Positions 24,152 to 36,186 of a DNA stretch of 64,000 nucleotides are shown here, piece after piece. Source of the stretch: Jacaranda mimosifolia (lineage: Eukaryota; Streptophyta; Magnoliopsida; Lamiales; Bignoniaceae). Position 1 is the first letter of the stretch. Every line of letters starts with the position of its first letter. Under the pieces are notes generated by a model. It was not told where the DNA came from, did no database searches, and was given only the letters and a program-made list of their open reading frames with translations. A program made the translations under genes and the position numbers. The stretch spans positions 40,032,501 to 40,096,500 of the forward strand of contig CM032117.1 of NCBI GenBank assembly GCA_018894105.1, read 5' to 3'.

Positions 24152-25316
24152 TTGAACTATTATTTAAACATCATAATCAGCACATAAACTGAATTTTGCA
24201 CAAGCTGAATGAATAGATAATGAATCCAATGTTGATGAAGGTCCAGCCAAGATAAAAAGAAGAGTTTCAAGTATAATTAATAACCATAGTTCCTTTCATA
24301 TGTTTCCTATAAAATATAACCAAATATATTTAGACAACACGATTTGGTTCTTGTTTATAGGTGAATCTTTAGAGGAAGATGAAAAAAGATAACTGCACTT
24401 TTTTGGACTGAAAAAGAAGCAGAGTTTTTGAGACATTTTGATAGGATGCACCAGTATGATTGACAAAATCCACAACATTTTTATTTTGTTAGAAGACAAA
24501 CTGTTGCTTTGAGGTAACAACTTTTATTTTGTCATAACATTATTGGTGGATGGTTTCCTTAGCATGGTTGATGTTAGCTTTGTAAACATAAGATATCTTT
24601 TTGCTGGAAAAAAAATGGATTACATTTGCCATGTATGTTAAGTTCACTTGATATTTATAAAGTAGCACTGTTTAGCAGTTAACAACTTTTGCTATCTTAT
24701 ATACTTATTTAAAACATTCATGACAGATGCTTGTTTTAAATCCAAAAAAAAAGAAAAGAAAAAACTAAATATACTCTGTCTACATGTGTTAGCTGATCTA
24801 ATTTTTGAAAAATAAATGTGAATGCCATTAACAAAAGTAATTTATTTACTTATTATGCTTCAATAAATTTATATAAGCACAATTAAAAATAGTTACCAAA
24901 CTCCTAGATTTTATTTGTTAGAATATGAATATGTCTAAATTTAGTAAGCTAGAGTCCATTTAAATACCCCAGTATTAATATACGCAGTCTGTACATAAAG
25001 CTAATTCAGCAAAATAAAAAGTGCCTAGAAATATTGTGCTATATTAGTATATTATTGGCCTATAAAAGTTAAGCTATATTAATATTCTATGGACCTAAAA
25101 AAATTGGGCTACGTTATTGCTCGATGGGAATTTTGAGGAGGCTTGTTCAATTGAATAGGTTTCTAAAAAACGGACCCAATGTCACTCATGTAAAGCGCAA
25201 ATCCCAATATTACTTGGCTATACTACATTGTATTTTGGCCTTGATCTGTTAATTTTATTGTCAAAGACCTAAGTTGATTCAAATTGTAACTATATTCACT
25301 ATGTATAATTGAAAAA
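24152..25316. other. Helitron 1 interior, no gene recognised
   Basis: AT-rich sequence with a short possible coding relic near 24370-24510. Nothing assignable. Confidence 0.5.
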
Positions 25317-25324
25317 GCTGTCAA

Positions 25325-25861
25325 TAGGGGTGTTTATCGGATCGGATTTACCCGATAACCTTGATTACGCAAATCAAACCAACTTAATTAGTTCGGATTG
25401 AATCAAGTAATTGGGTCCAATCGGGTAAAACTAGAGCAAAATCAATTAACAATTTGTTTGGAGTCGAGTTCAACATCTGCGTACTCGACCCGACTATCAA
25501 TTAAAAATTAAAATATAATATATATATTTAAATAGTCATATAGTACACTAGTTTCAATATTTTGGTCATATAGTATATATACTATTTTCAATATTTTACA
25601 TACTTAAAATTGAATTTTTAATTTTTTCATTAATTGAAATATAATATATAATCAAAATAATATCTAATTTTTAAAAGGTAAACTTAAAAATAAAAAAATA
25701 AAAATTGAAGAGGTATACTTGACTACCCAATCCGATCTAAATTGAATTAGTTTGGTTCGGGTCTGGAGATCCAATTTTATAAAACCTGATCCAACCCAAC
25801 CTGATTAAATTTAATTGGTTTGGATAATTTTTCTTACAAGCCCGACATGTGAACACCCCTA
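25325..25861. mobile_element. hAT-type MITE with perfect 8-bp TSD inside Helitron 1
   Basis: The ends TAGGGGTGTTTATCGG and the inverse of TAGGGGTGTTCACATG are terminal inverted repeats. The flanks are identical GCTGTCAA copies (25317-25324 and 25862-25869). It is 537 bp, non-coding and AT-rich in the middle. It belongs to the same TAGGGGTGTTCA superfamily as the elements in the tandem array but is not closely similar internally. Confidence 0.9.
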
Positions 25862-25869
25862 GCTGTCAA

Positions 25870-26395
25870 ACTCAGACAAACCAGGAGGCAAAACCTGAAA
25901 CACTCTCTGTAAACTGCAGTTGAGAGAAGACGGGTTTTCTTCCAACACTTTAGTGGTGGTTTGGTTCTAGCACCTTCTTTGCACAGGTATTTCACAATAT
26001 AGTTAGTAAAATAGTTGAAATTATTTTATCTCGTGTTTTTGTAATTTGTTAATCTAATTTAGATGGGGCAGTCGTAATTGGGCTGTGGTTTTCCCGAATT
26101 GCATGGTTAAATGTAGAAGAAATTTTTTGGCTTTTATAGTTTTTGAAAATTTGTATGCACTCAGAATATTTGTTATTAAAGTCTGTATTTAATGAAAATT
26201 TTATATGTGAAGCAACATTAGCTTGTTAGAGTATTTGATAATCCTAGCAAATTTTGTGTTATGCTTTCTAATATATGCAAATTTCTAGCAACTTATTTTT
26301 GGGTTAAATAACCGTGAGTAATAGATTTTATTTGTTTCTATATTTATTTAAATAAGTTCTTGCTTGTTTATGTATACAAATTCTACACTTTAATA
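25870..26395. other. Possible gene 5' leader with splice donor
   Basis: CTGAAACACTCTCTGTAAAC through TTTGCACAG/GTATTTC (about 25895-25993) resembles a plant 5' UTR exon ending at a donor site. No coding exon that I can name follows. It may be captured sequence. Confidence 0.3.
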
Positions 26396-26399
26396 CTGT

Positions 26400-26960
26400 A
26401 AGTGGTTTATATTCATATAAAATTATATATATACATATATGCATGTAAAATTATTTATAATATTTATATATACATATATATAAATAATATAACTCCCAAA
26501 CTAGCAGCCATGATCGGCTGCCAAGTGGCCAAATCTGGCAGATTCGATCAACGGCCTGCACGGCCATCTGGCCATGGCGGCCCTTTTTTTTTTCTTTTCC
26601 TTTATTTTGTAGATGTTGGCAGCTTTGTTGGGATGGAGGCTGGTTATATACACATATATATGATAATATATATGCATATAAAATGTTTATATATATATAT
26701 ATATATTAATATAAGGTGTATATATAAGTATATCAAACAAATATATATGTATAGAATCTGTATATGTAAATATATTAAAAAAATTATTTTTTTATATTAA
26801 TGCGGCCACTGAAAGGACTGGCCAGTTCACATGTATAATATATATTATATAATATTGATAAATATATTATAATATATATAATTATGTTGTATATAATGCA
26901 TGAATATTTTTTATATATTTTTTATGAATATTAAGTATTATTCCATTTGGGTCGTTCATT
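26400..26960. repeat. TA-rich repeats flanking a GC-rich island
   Basis: Long TATA/ATAT and CATATA runs surround about 85 bp (26500-26585) of GC-rich, CGGCCA/GGCCATGG-rich sequence that ends in a T tract. The arrangement resembles the core of the MULE-like element at 6780-7010. I could not find matching termini, so it is not called as an element. Confidence 0.6.
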
Positions 26961-27762
26961 TAAACAAAATAATTCAATGATTGATATAATAAAGGCATGA
27001 TAGTCATTTTATATATAAAAAACCATAAAAACTTCACTTCACTTCACTTATGGTTTCAAGGGGGATTTTTCGCAGCATTTCAAAAAAAAAAACGTGGTGG
27101 ATTTTGACCCTTTTTTTTGACATAGGTGTAAATTGCCATATCCGTATTTTAGAGGGTGGTTGGATTAAATTTTTCCCGAAGATATATATCACATTGATGC
27201 ATCTAAAACATGGAAAGAGATGAAACAAGCTGAAGATTGGCTTGATGCTAATCTTTTTGCATGGATTACTTGGAGGTATGTTATTCAATATGGGGTTGTA
27301 TTTATTAATTTATTGAAAAAATTTGCATTTTTTTAATATTTGAAAAATCTGATTTTTATGTTTTTGATTAGTGCTGTCCATTTGCATATAGAAACTGAAG
27401 AAAGACCAATAGGCATAGAAGATGGCAATTCAAGTAATTATATTATTTTGATGCATATTTTTTTAATATTTTTTACCATTACAAACGTATTCTAACAAAT
27501 ATTGCTTTCATTTATCAATTTTTTTTGCAGACAGTAGTAATGACATTGATGATATTCCAATTGCAAATTTAAATTGATATAGAAAATGCATAGCATTCTT
27601 TTTTCCCCCCCTAATATTATATTTTTTAAAACAATGATTGTTAACTATTTTGTTATTTAATTTTTGGAATGAGTTTATATTTTCCTTGTCAGAAGAATAG
27701 GTATTATATGGTAAGCATGCGTGTTTTATTCAAATTTAAATTTCCAAGTTTAATGCTTATAC

Positions 27763-28080
27763 TACATGCTTGCATTGATTGTTCTATATAATGTATCACA
27801 AGATTTGCCCTTGGGTCTTACGATATCCCTTACTAACTTCGTGGAAAATGAACTTTATATAAGATGTGGCAATAGACTGTGGCGAGCTTCGATGAACAAT
27901 GGCAGAATTTTGGAGGATTGGGAAGAATTCGTTTGTGCACATAAACTTCAGAACGATAAAAAAAAAAAAAAAAATTCTTGTGTAGCATACAAGGCTTAAC
28001 ATCATTGATGTAAGAATTTTTGGAGTCACTAAAAGAAGCTTGAATGAAATAATGAGCAACGTCAATTATGAAGACAAAGG
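27763..28080 (+). pseudogene. Possible B3-domain protein fragment
   Basis: The reading frame VSQDLPLGLTISLTNFV ... GNRLWRASMN ... LEDWEEFVCAHKLQ is followed, after a poly-A tract at 27958-27974 that disturbs the frame, by CVAYKA and NIIDVRIFGVTKRS. The pattern (hydrophobic strand, W-x-V/A-x-M, GW/DW-x-x-F, hydrophobic-x-V-x-IF) fits plant B3 DNA-binding domains of the REM group. The match is from memory and weak at several positions. The first half of a second block may lie at 28178-28300. It sits inside Helitron 1 and would be captured host sequence if real. Alternative: an unrelated degenerate frame. Confidence 0.4.
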
Positions 28081-28177
28081 TGATTATATTGAAATTAATT
28101 AACTTAAATATTAAACTTATATATTCACATTTGAGTATATTTGTTTTTTTTTTTTTTTTTTGGGTGGGCGGGGAACA

Positions 28178-28668
28178 GTTTATGTGACTAACTCAGAGAT
28201 GGAAATTCATGGAGTATTCATGCAAAGAAAGACTATTAACTTTTGTAAGATAAGTTTATATTGGGGAAACTACGCTATTCAAAGTTGGAACAAAGTAAGC
28301 ACTGCCTTTTACTATATTTAATTAAAATTTTGACATTTCTTTTTGATTAATTTGATGGTGTCAAGCAATTTTTTAGGTCCCTACTAAGCTAAAAAGAAAG
28401 TTTCGAATGAAGGAGGGAAGAATATGCATGTATCCTTTGGCTATAAGAATACAATATACCTACTATAGGTCTTTATGATGATAGAAGCTGGGAAGAAAAA
28501 ATTGAGGCCATATTTGTAGAGCTTCATAAACAAGTGGCGATGAGAGTGCTTTGGGTTGAAGTGAGTTCTGACAAATATAATGTGCATTTTTTCGCACCAG
28601 GAGGCACAGAGTTGAATCACAATTGGTGCCCTATTGCAACTTGGAACATGGGATTAGTTATGGATTAG
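28178..28668 (+). pseudogene. Unrecognised exon-like segments
   Basis: Two or three open stretches with AG/GT edges occur: 28178-28299 ending before GTAAGC, 28378-28440, and 28468-28668. The last contains VAMRVLWVEVSSDKYNVHFF and LNHNWCPIATWN and ends at TAG. Codon use looks protein-like and they lie in the same orientation as the possible B3 fragment upstream, so they may be part of one captured gene. I do not recognise the family. Confidence 0.35.
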
Positions 28669-29285
28669 TTCAATGCATGTTATCTGATGATATTGTTGCT
28701 CCTCAATTGATATTCTCTTTCTACTGACTTATACTTATTTGTTATATTTATACTCTGCTGTAAAAACAATATCTGAACTGTTGCTTTGCATTAGCTACCA
28801 TTGGACTAATTTATTTTGGCTATTTTTGTTCATAGATATACGAAGTGTTGCTTCAAAAAAAATGAAGTGTTCTTTTACATGTGAATAACTGAATAAGTTG
28901 CACTTGTTGTTCAAATGTTTCATATATGTATAGTTTTATACCTTGGTGCTATGCTCAATGATGTAAAAGCTTCATGAACATGACTTCCATTACTTAGGTT
29001 CCAAAATTCCAAACTCCCACTAATTTTTTTTTTTGGGGGTTGGGGCGGTGGGGGAGGTTTGTTTTCATTACTTTTTACTATAACTCCAATGTTTAATTCT
29101 TTTATTTTTTAAATCCAAATTTATCCATATTGCATGCAAATGAGTGTATTATGATAAATCTTACAATAATAATACTCTAATAGTTCATAACAAAAAATAT
29201 ATAAAATTAATTGATGAAAAAAATGCTTCATTATTTTCTATTGATTGTATAGCTCCAGGGCAATTGCGTGGTGCAACCTTTCTAG

Positions 29286-31589
29286 TATTATTTATATGTG
29301 GATGAGCGCGTGATTTTCTTTTGACCTTTTCTTTTCTTTTGACCAAACCCTCTTAAAACAACGTCATTTTTTGTATTTTCATTTTTAAATATCTTATGCC
29401 TTGTGCTGAATTAGCAGAGAGGGGTTTTTAATTTTGGGAAAAAACCAGAAGAAGACTCTTGCAGTTAGTTCTGCCCCATAAAATCACTTTATTTTTTCAA
29501 GTGGAAAAGCTATCTGAGAAAGCTATTCTACCTCCGACGGAACTTATGCTTGTGTTGTGCCTTGATTGGGTTTAGCTTGGAAGCATTCAATCGATGGTAG
29601 GGTGGTTGGTGGTAACTACAAGAGTGTCGATTCGGGTGATGTTGTTAAATCATTCGATGTTGATTTTGAAGTGAAGATTGGTGACAGGATTCCCAACTGA
29701 TCATTGAGAAAATTGTGACACTTGAGGTATTTGAGGTTGATGATCTTGATTTATCTCTCAAAGGGTTTGGAGGATTTGATCCATAGGCATTTGAATTTTG
29801 ATATTTAGGATGCCATATTTTCCTGGTAGTCGGCTTCTATGTGTTCGAAGTTTGTATTATGTGTGGAGTATAGTAAGAGGTGGCTTTTGTGGGGATTAGT
29901 TATGGTTTTCTATGCTTTGTTTAGTAGTTTTGTTGAACCTCATTGTAGATATGTTGTCATTCCCTCGATATCATATTATGTTGTAAAGGTAGGCTGATTT
30001 CACTGGTAGATCATTGCAAGCTATAAGCAAACTTTTATCCCTGGTAGATGATCTCATTGAAGATTGGGTTTATATAATTGGTTCTTTGGTTAAATGCATG
30101 TAGCAAGGCCATTATATATTCAGTTTTATATAGGTAAAGTTGTGATCAATTAATGTTTGAGAATCATAAATCAAGAAGATATTTGAGAGCCAAAAAAAAA
30201 GAAAAGAAAAAGTCTTTAGAGATTTTAACCTATTGCTGCTCAGTCCAAGTTAGATGTAGTTTTAAAAGTGGCTGATCTAATTTCTTGCTGGCTGAGGGCT
30301 AACTGAGGTCTGTGAGAGTATATTAATAGCTCAGAATTTTGTTATTGTACAGTTTGCTATGATGCCCCTGGGAATTGGGATGTATAAGGGAAAAGAATGG
30401 GTTGTGGGATGCTCATACCTTACAAAGTATGATGAACTTTGTCGTTGTACATAATTCACTGCAATACAGAAATTTTTTGTTGTTGTGTTGGTTGATGTTG
30501 AGTTTTGTTGTTGCACGAATTGTTGCTGTTGTGTTGGTTTTCACCTTGGCAAAATTTTGGTTGCTACTTTGCATGTTGTGATGAGTTTCGTGCTGGACAA
30601 ATGCAATACACATTCTATTGATGTTGTTGCTAGAAACTTTGGCTGGTACAATTAATTTTCCTTTCTGCTGAAAATAATGAGATATTTGGATCTACGTCTC
30701 TATTGGTTTGACTCTCTATGGCTTAGAATTCTTGATGTAAGACACTAATTTTTTGCTTGAAATGCTGCAGCTCAAGAACTTGGAGTGTTGAGCAGCATGT
30801 TGTAGTGTTGGTGCCTTCTTGGGAATTGTTGATATGAATTCATTGCTTGCCACAATTCAAATTTGATATTGAGCTAAGATGGTCTTTGTGCTACTATAAT
30901 AACTAATTTGTTTGTTTGTTTGTTTGTTTTTTGTAGGTGTGGGTTTGGTGGGTGGTTGGGGTTGGGGATAAGGGTTTTTAATTTTCATAGGTTCATTCCA
31001 CTAAATCTTTTACAAGTATATGCATAGGATATTTTTCTAAATGCATTGCTCCTTATTTTTTTGATCAATTAATTTGAAATTTTATTATACAAAAATGAGT
31101 TAATTTTTCATATAAACATCTTTAACAATTACTTCTAATTTTCTTAGGCATATCAAACGCCCCGCCAAAATCATCTATATATGAAGACATAATCAAGTAC
31201 AATATATATATTCTCTAGCATATTTAAATTAACTAATGAGGTTTAATATAAATTACATTATACGATAATTAATCTCAAAAGTCTATATATACTCAGGGTT
31301 ATTATTAGGCATATATGAGTAGCATCTGAAGTTTGAGAATTTGTTTAACTAATATTTTAGCAATAAACTCCATTAGTTATATTTCTAAAAACATCATCAG
31401 CTATGTTTAGCTAACAATATATTCGGTACAAATTAAGTAATGAATAATTCAGATAAAAATTAAAATATTTGGCTGCAAGTGGTATATATAATTAATTATA
31501 TGTTGCGAGATTGAAGTAATGATATAACTTGTTGTTTATCAGATAAGGATGATATCTTCTCTACCCTCCTAATTAAAAAGGTTTTGACT
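29286..31589. other. Spacer between the two Helitrons, with unassigned leader-like and coding-like pieces
   Basis: 29410-29830 looks like a pyrimidine-rich leader followed by a stop-containing frame (VDSGDVVKSFDVDFEVKIGD) that I cannot assign. 30430-30600 is rich in TTGTTG/GTTGTT. 30903-30930 is a short TTTG run. Nothing else is supported. Confidence 0.4.
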
Positions 31590-32174
31590 GATATATATAA
31601 TACTATAATATAAGCGCCAATGCGCACACGCACAGTGTTGCGGTGCATGAAAGCTTTTTTTGGCTTTTTTCCCCCCTATTTTATGCCTATGAAATGACAT
31701 CATTTCAGGAAATTGTGCTTTGTTGGACTGTACATTTGGCTGAAAGAATTGTTTCTTCTTTTGTCTTTTAGTTCTTAATTGTAGGCCCGGTTAGAAAAAA
31801 AAAATGAGCTTTTTTAATTTTTTTAAAAGATGGTTAGAAGAAAATGTGAATTTCGTCCCGTTGGCTTTTTTATGATAAAACGACGTTGTTTCATGTTTTG
31901 ACGCTTTATAAAATTGTACTTTTGGCTATAAAATTTGCTCTTTATTTTATCTTTTTAAGAATAGTTAGAAAAAAGTGTTAATATTTTATTTTTTTAATTA
32001 CGAAAAGAGACCAAGACAAGACATCACCCAGTAAAGTGTCTACTCTACTGAATAGACTACCGCCACCCTAGGCCTCCTACTGCTCTTTCTGTGCACCTCT
32101 AAGTTTATCAAGTGTACATCTTTAATTTCCCTTTCCTTTTGTTTGGTTCTTTATCAATTTAGTAGCAGAAAGAA

Positions 32175-32380
32175 ATGGAAACTGGTGGGCAAATGAAAAA
32201 GGTAGCTACAGGAAGGAAAGGCCATGGTCCAAAGCAGAAACTAGTTTCTCAGTCCGTGAAAGTCAGTCTCCAGTTCCCAATTGGCAGGATCAGCCAATAT
32301 CTGAAGAAAAGACGTAGCATGTGAGTACTGGTGCATCGGTATACATGGCTGTTGTTCTCAAGTACCTTGGTGTGGAATAA
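32175..32380 (+). pseudogene. Histone H2A 5' fragment
   Basis: From ATG at 32175 the frame reads [19 protein letters not shown], then [18 protein letters not shown]. This is the N-terminal tail and first helix of a plant histone H2A (family pattern SVKAGLQFPVGRI-RYLKKG). The frame then hits TGA at 32320-32322. In another frame STGASVYMAVVLKYLG continues the H2A fold, so a small deletion or frameshift lies at about 32315. It stops at TAA 32378-32380, before most of the histone fold. The rest of H2A is absent. A pyrimidine-rich leader precedes it. Capture by the surrounding Helitron is the simplest explanation; a truncated processed copy is possible. Confidence 0.85.
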
Positions 32381-35256
32381 GCAATTTCCCCCCTCATTTG
32401 TTAACACTATATTATTGTTTCCAAAAAAGAGTTCTTGAATGGCCTTTGGCTCCACATTTTCTCAATATGTGTGATGTATTGGGGGTGAGTTTTCTCGTGG
32501 TTCTATGGTTAGAAAAAGTCTTGGGTTTTGTTGGGGTTTACATGGATAGTGGCTTTTAGGTTTTGTCTGTTGACTAGAAATTCTTGAATATGTTTCATAT
32601 TTTTTCGCATTTTATCATTTTTTATGTTTATTTAGGGATTTTGGATGACTTTTACAACACATGCTGATGGTCCTTTGATAATCAGTGGCCAGATTTCTCA
32701 GTTCTTTTAAAATGATTCTTTTTTTGTTCCTCAGATGTTGTTGGTCTTTGATGTTTGATTTTCCATTAATGGGATAGTACTCTTGATGATTCATTATAAA
32801 AACCTGTGTACAAAGTGATCTTCTCCTTTTGATCTTACAGCCTTAGCAAAGCTATATGGAGAGATGCTTCTTGTCTACCATTTTGGTTGTTGATTCAGTT
32901 GATACCAAGATGCTATTTTCTCTTGCAGGTCTTTCAAATCTTGAACTCCTAAAGTAATTATAGTGCATACGTTTGTTGTATTTCAAATTTGTTTATGAGA
33001 TTTGGAACTTGAAGCTTTTAATAGCACTAGGCTTTTCTTTATTTTTCTTTTGGCTGTAAATATTTATATTAAAGAATATAATAAAAGAAGAAACATAAGG
33101 GAGAATGAGAAACAAAGATAAAGAAACATAGGGAGGTGGTGGTGGAGGTGGAGTCAGATTGGGTGCTTGTGGCAGCCTTTTCTGGTTTTTGGGGAATAAT
33201 TTAGTGTGGAAGCTTGCTTGTGATGTCTCCTGGCTGGCTAGGCTCTTTTGGATTCTGTGAGCTTTGCCGCCGACCAAGGAAATAATCTATTTCTGGCTCT
33301 CTTCCCATTTAAATAAACAATTTCTTTTAAAAAACCTTAAAATATGTGTAAATCTCCATTCTCTATTCTCTATTATCTATTCTATATCTATCTTGTGGAA
33401 ATTGCTCCTGCCTTGGTTGCTGTGAAATATGATTCATATAATTTTACAAAATATATATTAAAACATGATAAAAAATCATATTATCCTTATACTGTGATAA
33501 ATCGATATTTATTCTTTGTTTGGAGCTTCGGTTTTAATGATAAGGATACCAAGATTTTTTTTTATGCTTTAAGTGATGTAACATTATCCTTTTCTTGTTC
33601 TTCACTAATTTCCATGAGTCAAATGATTTCTTATCCAGCATCTTCTATTCCTAAAGAAATATTTAAGTCAGTTGCAAAACATTGTAAAGGATAATTAAAC
33701 AAGTCATGGTCTTTATTGCGTACTCTACATAATTTGTTAAAAAATATGTAATTTCTTAGTCTATTATTTGTTGAATAGGAAGAACTGGAGTAGCTTGACA
33801 AAGTGGAGAAAGCGGCTGCTGTTTGTCAGGAGTAAGTGTGGAGATATTTATTTAATGTGCTAAATTTTGTGCGTTGAGCAAGTTGCTAACCCTCTTAATG
33901 ACATGACTATGTATTTACTAGGATGCTGATTAGCATTTAGACAAGACTAGATCCACTACTCCCATTGTAAGAATTCTAGCTTGTTTTTTTGTAAAACTTG
34001 GATAGTTCCAATCAACTTTATACTCTTCAAGTTTTTCTTATATGTGCTTTTCCAAAACAAATGGTCCGGTAAATTCAATGTGGGATAGATGGAAAGAAAT
34101 AAAGGAAAATAAAGACTCTAAAATATGTAGTTTTGTAGTTTTGGTTACATTAGCTAGTACAGATATCAAAAATGAAATATGGGTTTCCATAGCTTCACAA
34201 TTGTCTTGCAGATTAACCAGTTAACAAATGTGAGTAACTCAAATAGATGATATCCTTTGGTTTTGCCTTTAGCTTTCCATTAGCATATAGGTACCAATAA
34301 TCCAACTTCGCTCAAAAGTTTTGTGCTCGTAGATTTTGAAATTGCTGAGAGAGCACAAAAAGGGAAATAGAGCAAAGTAAGTCTCAAATATGTGATTGCT
34401 TTAATATATAAGCATTTGGTTTACACTTCTGTAGATCCTTTGTTGGACAGGCTTTGCATACTAATTAGAAGCATCGTGGGACTCTTGGTGGTGCTGATCT
34501 TTTCTATGTCAGAACCCTCTTGTCTTTGTCATTGTTCATTTTGGCTTTCTCGTACATAACTTTTACCAAAATTTGGGCTTAATTTGACTCTTATATGATG
34601 CCTACCTTGCCATATAGAATATTACAAGGTAATTGAAATGTACTGAAAGTTATTGAAACTTGACTCAGAGCATCTATGTATTATAGGAATGAGCTTACTG
34701 TGCTAATTTTTGGATTCTTGAATGATCAAAGGAGTTTCTCAATATTTGACCTACAAGATGGCTGAATTAGAAGGAAAATGGGATTCCTACTTCCATTTAA
34801 AAGGAAATAAGTATATTATAATGCATTTCATTTTTTTATTTAATCGATTTTACATATCTTGCTTACCCTTAAAGTTAATATTATATTACAACTTCTTCTT
34901 CACCGAGAATCTGATGACTCTATATAGCTATCTTAGGTACTTAAGTTAAATATGCCTATCTTATCTTTGCATAAGGTAAAATAATTAGGAACTATTTTTT
35001 GTCTCTGACCTCAGCAGATTGGGATGGAAAAGCTTCTCGTTCATCTTGTTGAAGCAGGAATGAACAAGCAACTAGTAACCATCTCTGCATTTCTCTGCTA
35101 TTTATTAGAAATTAAGATATTTTTCTCAAATTCAAGTGAACTCAATAAGACTTAATGTCATTCTTAAGTTTTAACTAGGGAGATCTGGTTGAATTAATGA
35201 TATTTTGCCACTTACGCTGTCGCGCTAAAACTCTTCCTCATATTATCTTTAGGGGG
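32381..35256. other. Helitron 2 interior left of the LTR element, no gene recognised
   Basis: There are open stretches at 33344-33694 and 34042-34224, and short helical pieces near 33780-33830 and 35025-35080 (GMEKLLVHLVEAGMNKQL). None has a family signature I recognise. Some may be further captured fragments. A purine-rich run with GGTGGTGGAGGTGG lies at about 33135-33152. Confidence 0.45.
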
Positions 35257-36100
35257 TGTAAACGGCTTAATTTTTGGGCCAATTGAAAATAATATGTGTA
35301 AATAATATATTAATTATTAATTTAAAATTTTCTATTTATGTATTGGAATTTCATTAAATTTAATTTCAAAAGATAAATAGTTAATTTTAATTAATATTCT
35401 AATATTTATTTTATACAAATCAAATGTTGACAAGTGTCAAGATAAAGATATATCACGCCAATCAAATCAAGTCTGGTGACCTAGCAATCTTGGGCTAATT
35501 GAATTGTGACACATGGCGTATCTATGTACAGGGATCAACAAAGTCAAAATATTTGATGTTATCTCTTAACATGTGTATCAAAGAGATAACTATAAAAAAA
35601 AGTCCAAGTCATTTGGGGGTCTCGTACTAAACACCTATATAAAGGAGTGTTCAGAGACTCACACATATCCTCATATTCACATATTATCATATTCACACAC
35701 ACATATTTTCTCAAATCTAAGTTTCATGTCTTCAAGGCTCAAGTATTCAAGCTTCAAGTTTCTACTGCGATGAAGTATTGCTACCGCGAAGGTCCTATAC
35801 CTCTTCAAAGCATCAAGTCTTCAAGTCCATTGATCTCAGAGTCAAGGTTCGAGTTCAAAGAAATTTCATAGTGTCTTTCATCAAGTCAAATGATACTACA
35901 CCATATATATCCAAGAACAAGCTTCAATCCCTTGGATCATATATTAGGGGAAGAATGAGGGGATTAATTTTATTAGGGAATTTATATTTTTTCTCTGATA
36001 AATTGTAATTTTCTATTATTCTTTAATATGAATTCAATTTGTCCATTATTTTTCTTTATCTTTTGATTTAATTTTGCAGAGAACGAAATTTGTGTGAACA
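35257..36100 (+). repeat. 5' LTR of the Tat-type element
   Basis: 844 bp, highly similar to 51774-52594 throughout. Scattered substitutions and small indels (for example extra sequence near 35495-35515) indicate an old insertion. It contains a TATATAAAG box at 35636-35644. Confidence 0.9.
35636..35644 (+). promoter_or_regulatory. Putative LTR TATA box
   Basis: TATATAAAG in the middle of the 5' LTR. The 3' LTR has TATATATAG at the matching place. This would set the U3/R boundary just downstream. Inferred from motif and position only. Confidence 0.5.
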
Positions 36101-36106
36101 AATTTC

Positions 36107-36124
36107 TGGCACGCCAGATGGGAC
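36107..36124 (+). other. Primer-binding-site region of the Tat-type element
   Basis: TGGCACGCCAGATGGGAC starts six bases after the 5' LTR end, where a PBS is expected. It begins with TGG, the complement of tRNA CCA. I could not assign the tRNA with confidence. Confidence 0.55.
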
Positions 36125-36186
36125 ACAAATCTACCCTTTATCTCTTTCTCCGGTTTGAATTTTGAAGATATTTGCAACCACCCAAT

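Larger units (their letters stand above)
18300..29285 (+). mobile_element. Helitron 1, decayed, helicase-bearing
   Basis: The 5' end lies near 18300 (about ±20): TACTATTATGTATAAG followed by ATGCGC and CAATAGTGTTG. This layout is shared with the second Helitron near 31590. The 3' end is CTAG at 29282-29285 followed by T; its last ~25 bases (GCGTGGTGCAACCTTTCTAG) parallel the other element's GCATGGTGCACTCTATACTAG. Compared with that element, the left arm of the 3' hairpin is missing. Helicase and RPA-like relics on the same strand support the class. No HUH Rep domain was found upstream of the helicase. A MITE and possible host fragments lie inside. The exact 5' base is uncertain. Confidence 0.65.

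Noticed and set aside
26402..26800. 132-residue Tyr/Ile-rich open frame
   Set aside because: Translation of TA/CATATA repeats around the GC island.
33344..33694. 116-residue open frame in Helitron 2
   Set aside because: No recognisable domain or conserved pattern; AT-rich composition can yield this by chance. Kept only as unassigned sequence.
36107..36124. Assigning a specific tRNA to the Tat primer site
   Set aside because: I could not match it to a tRNA 3' end from memory with enough certainty.
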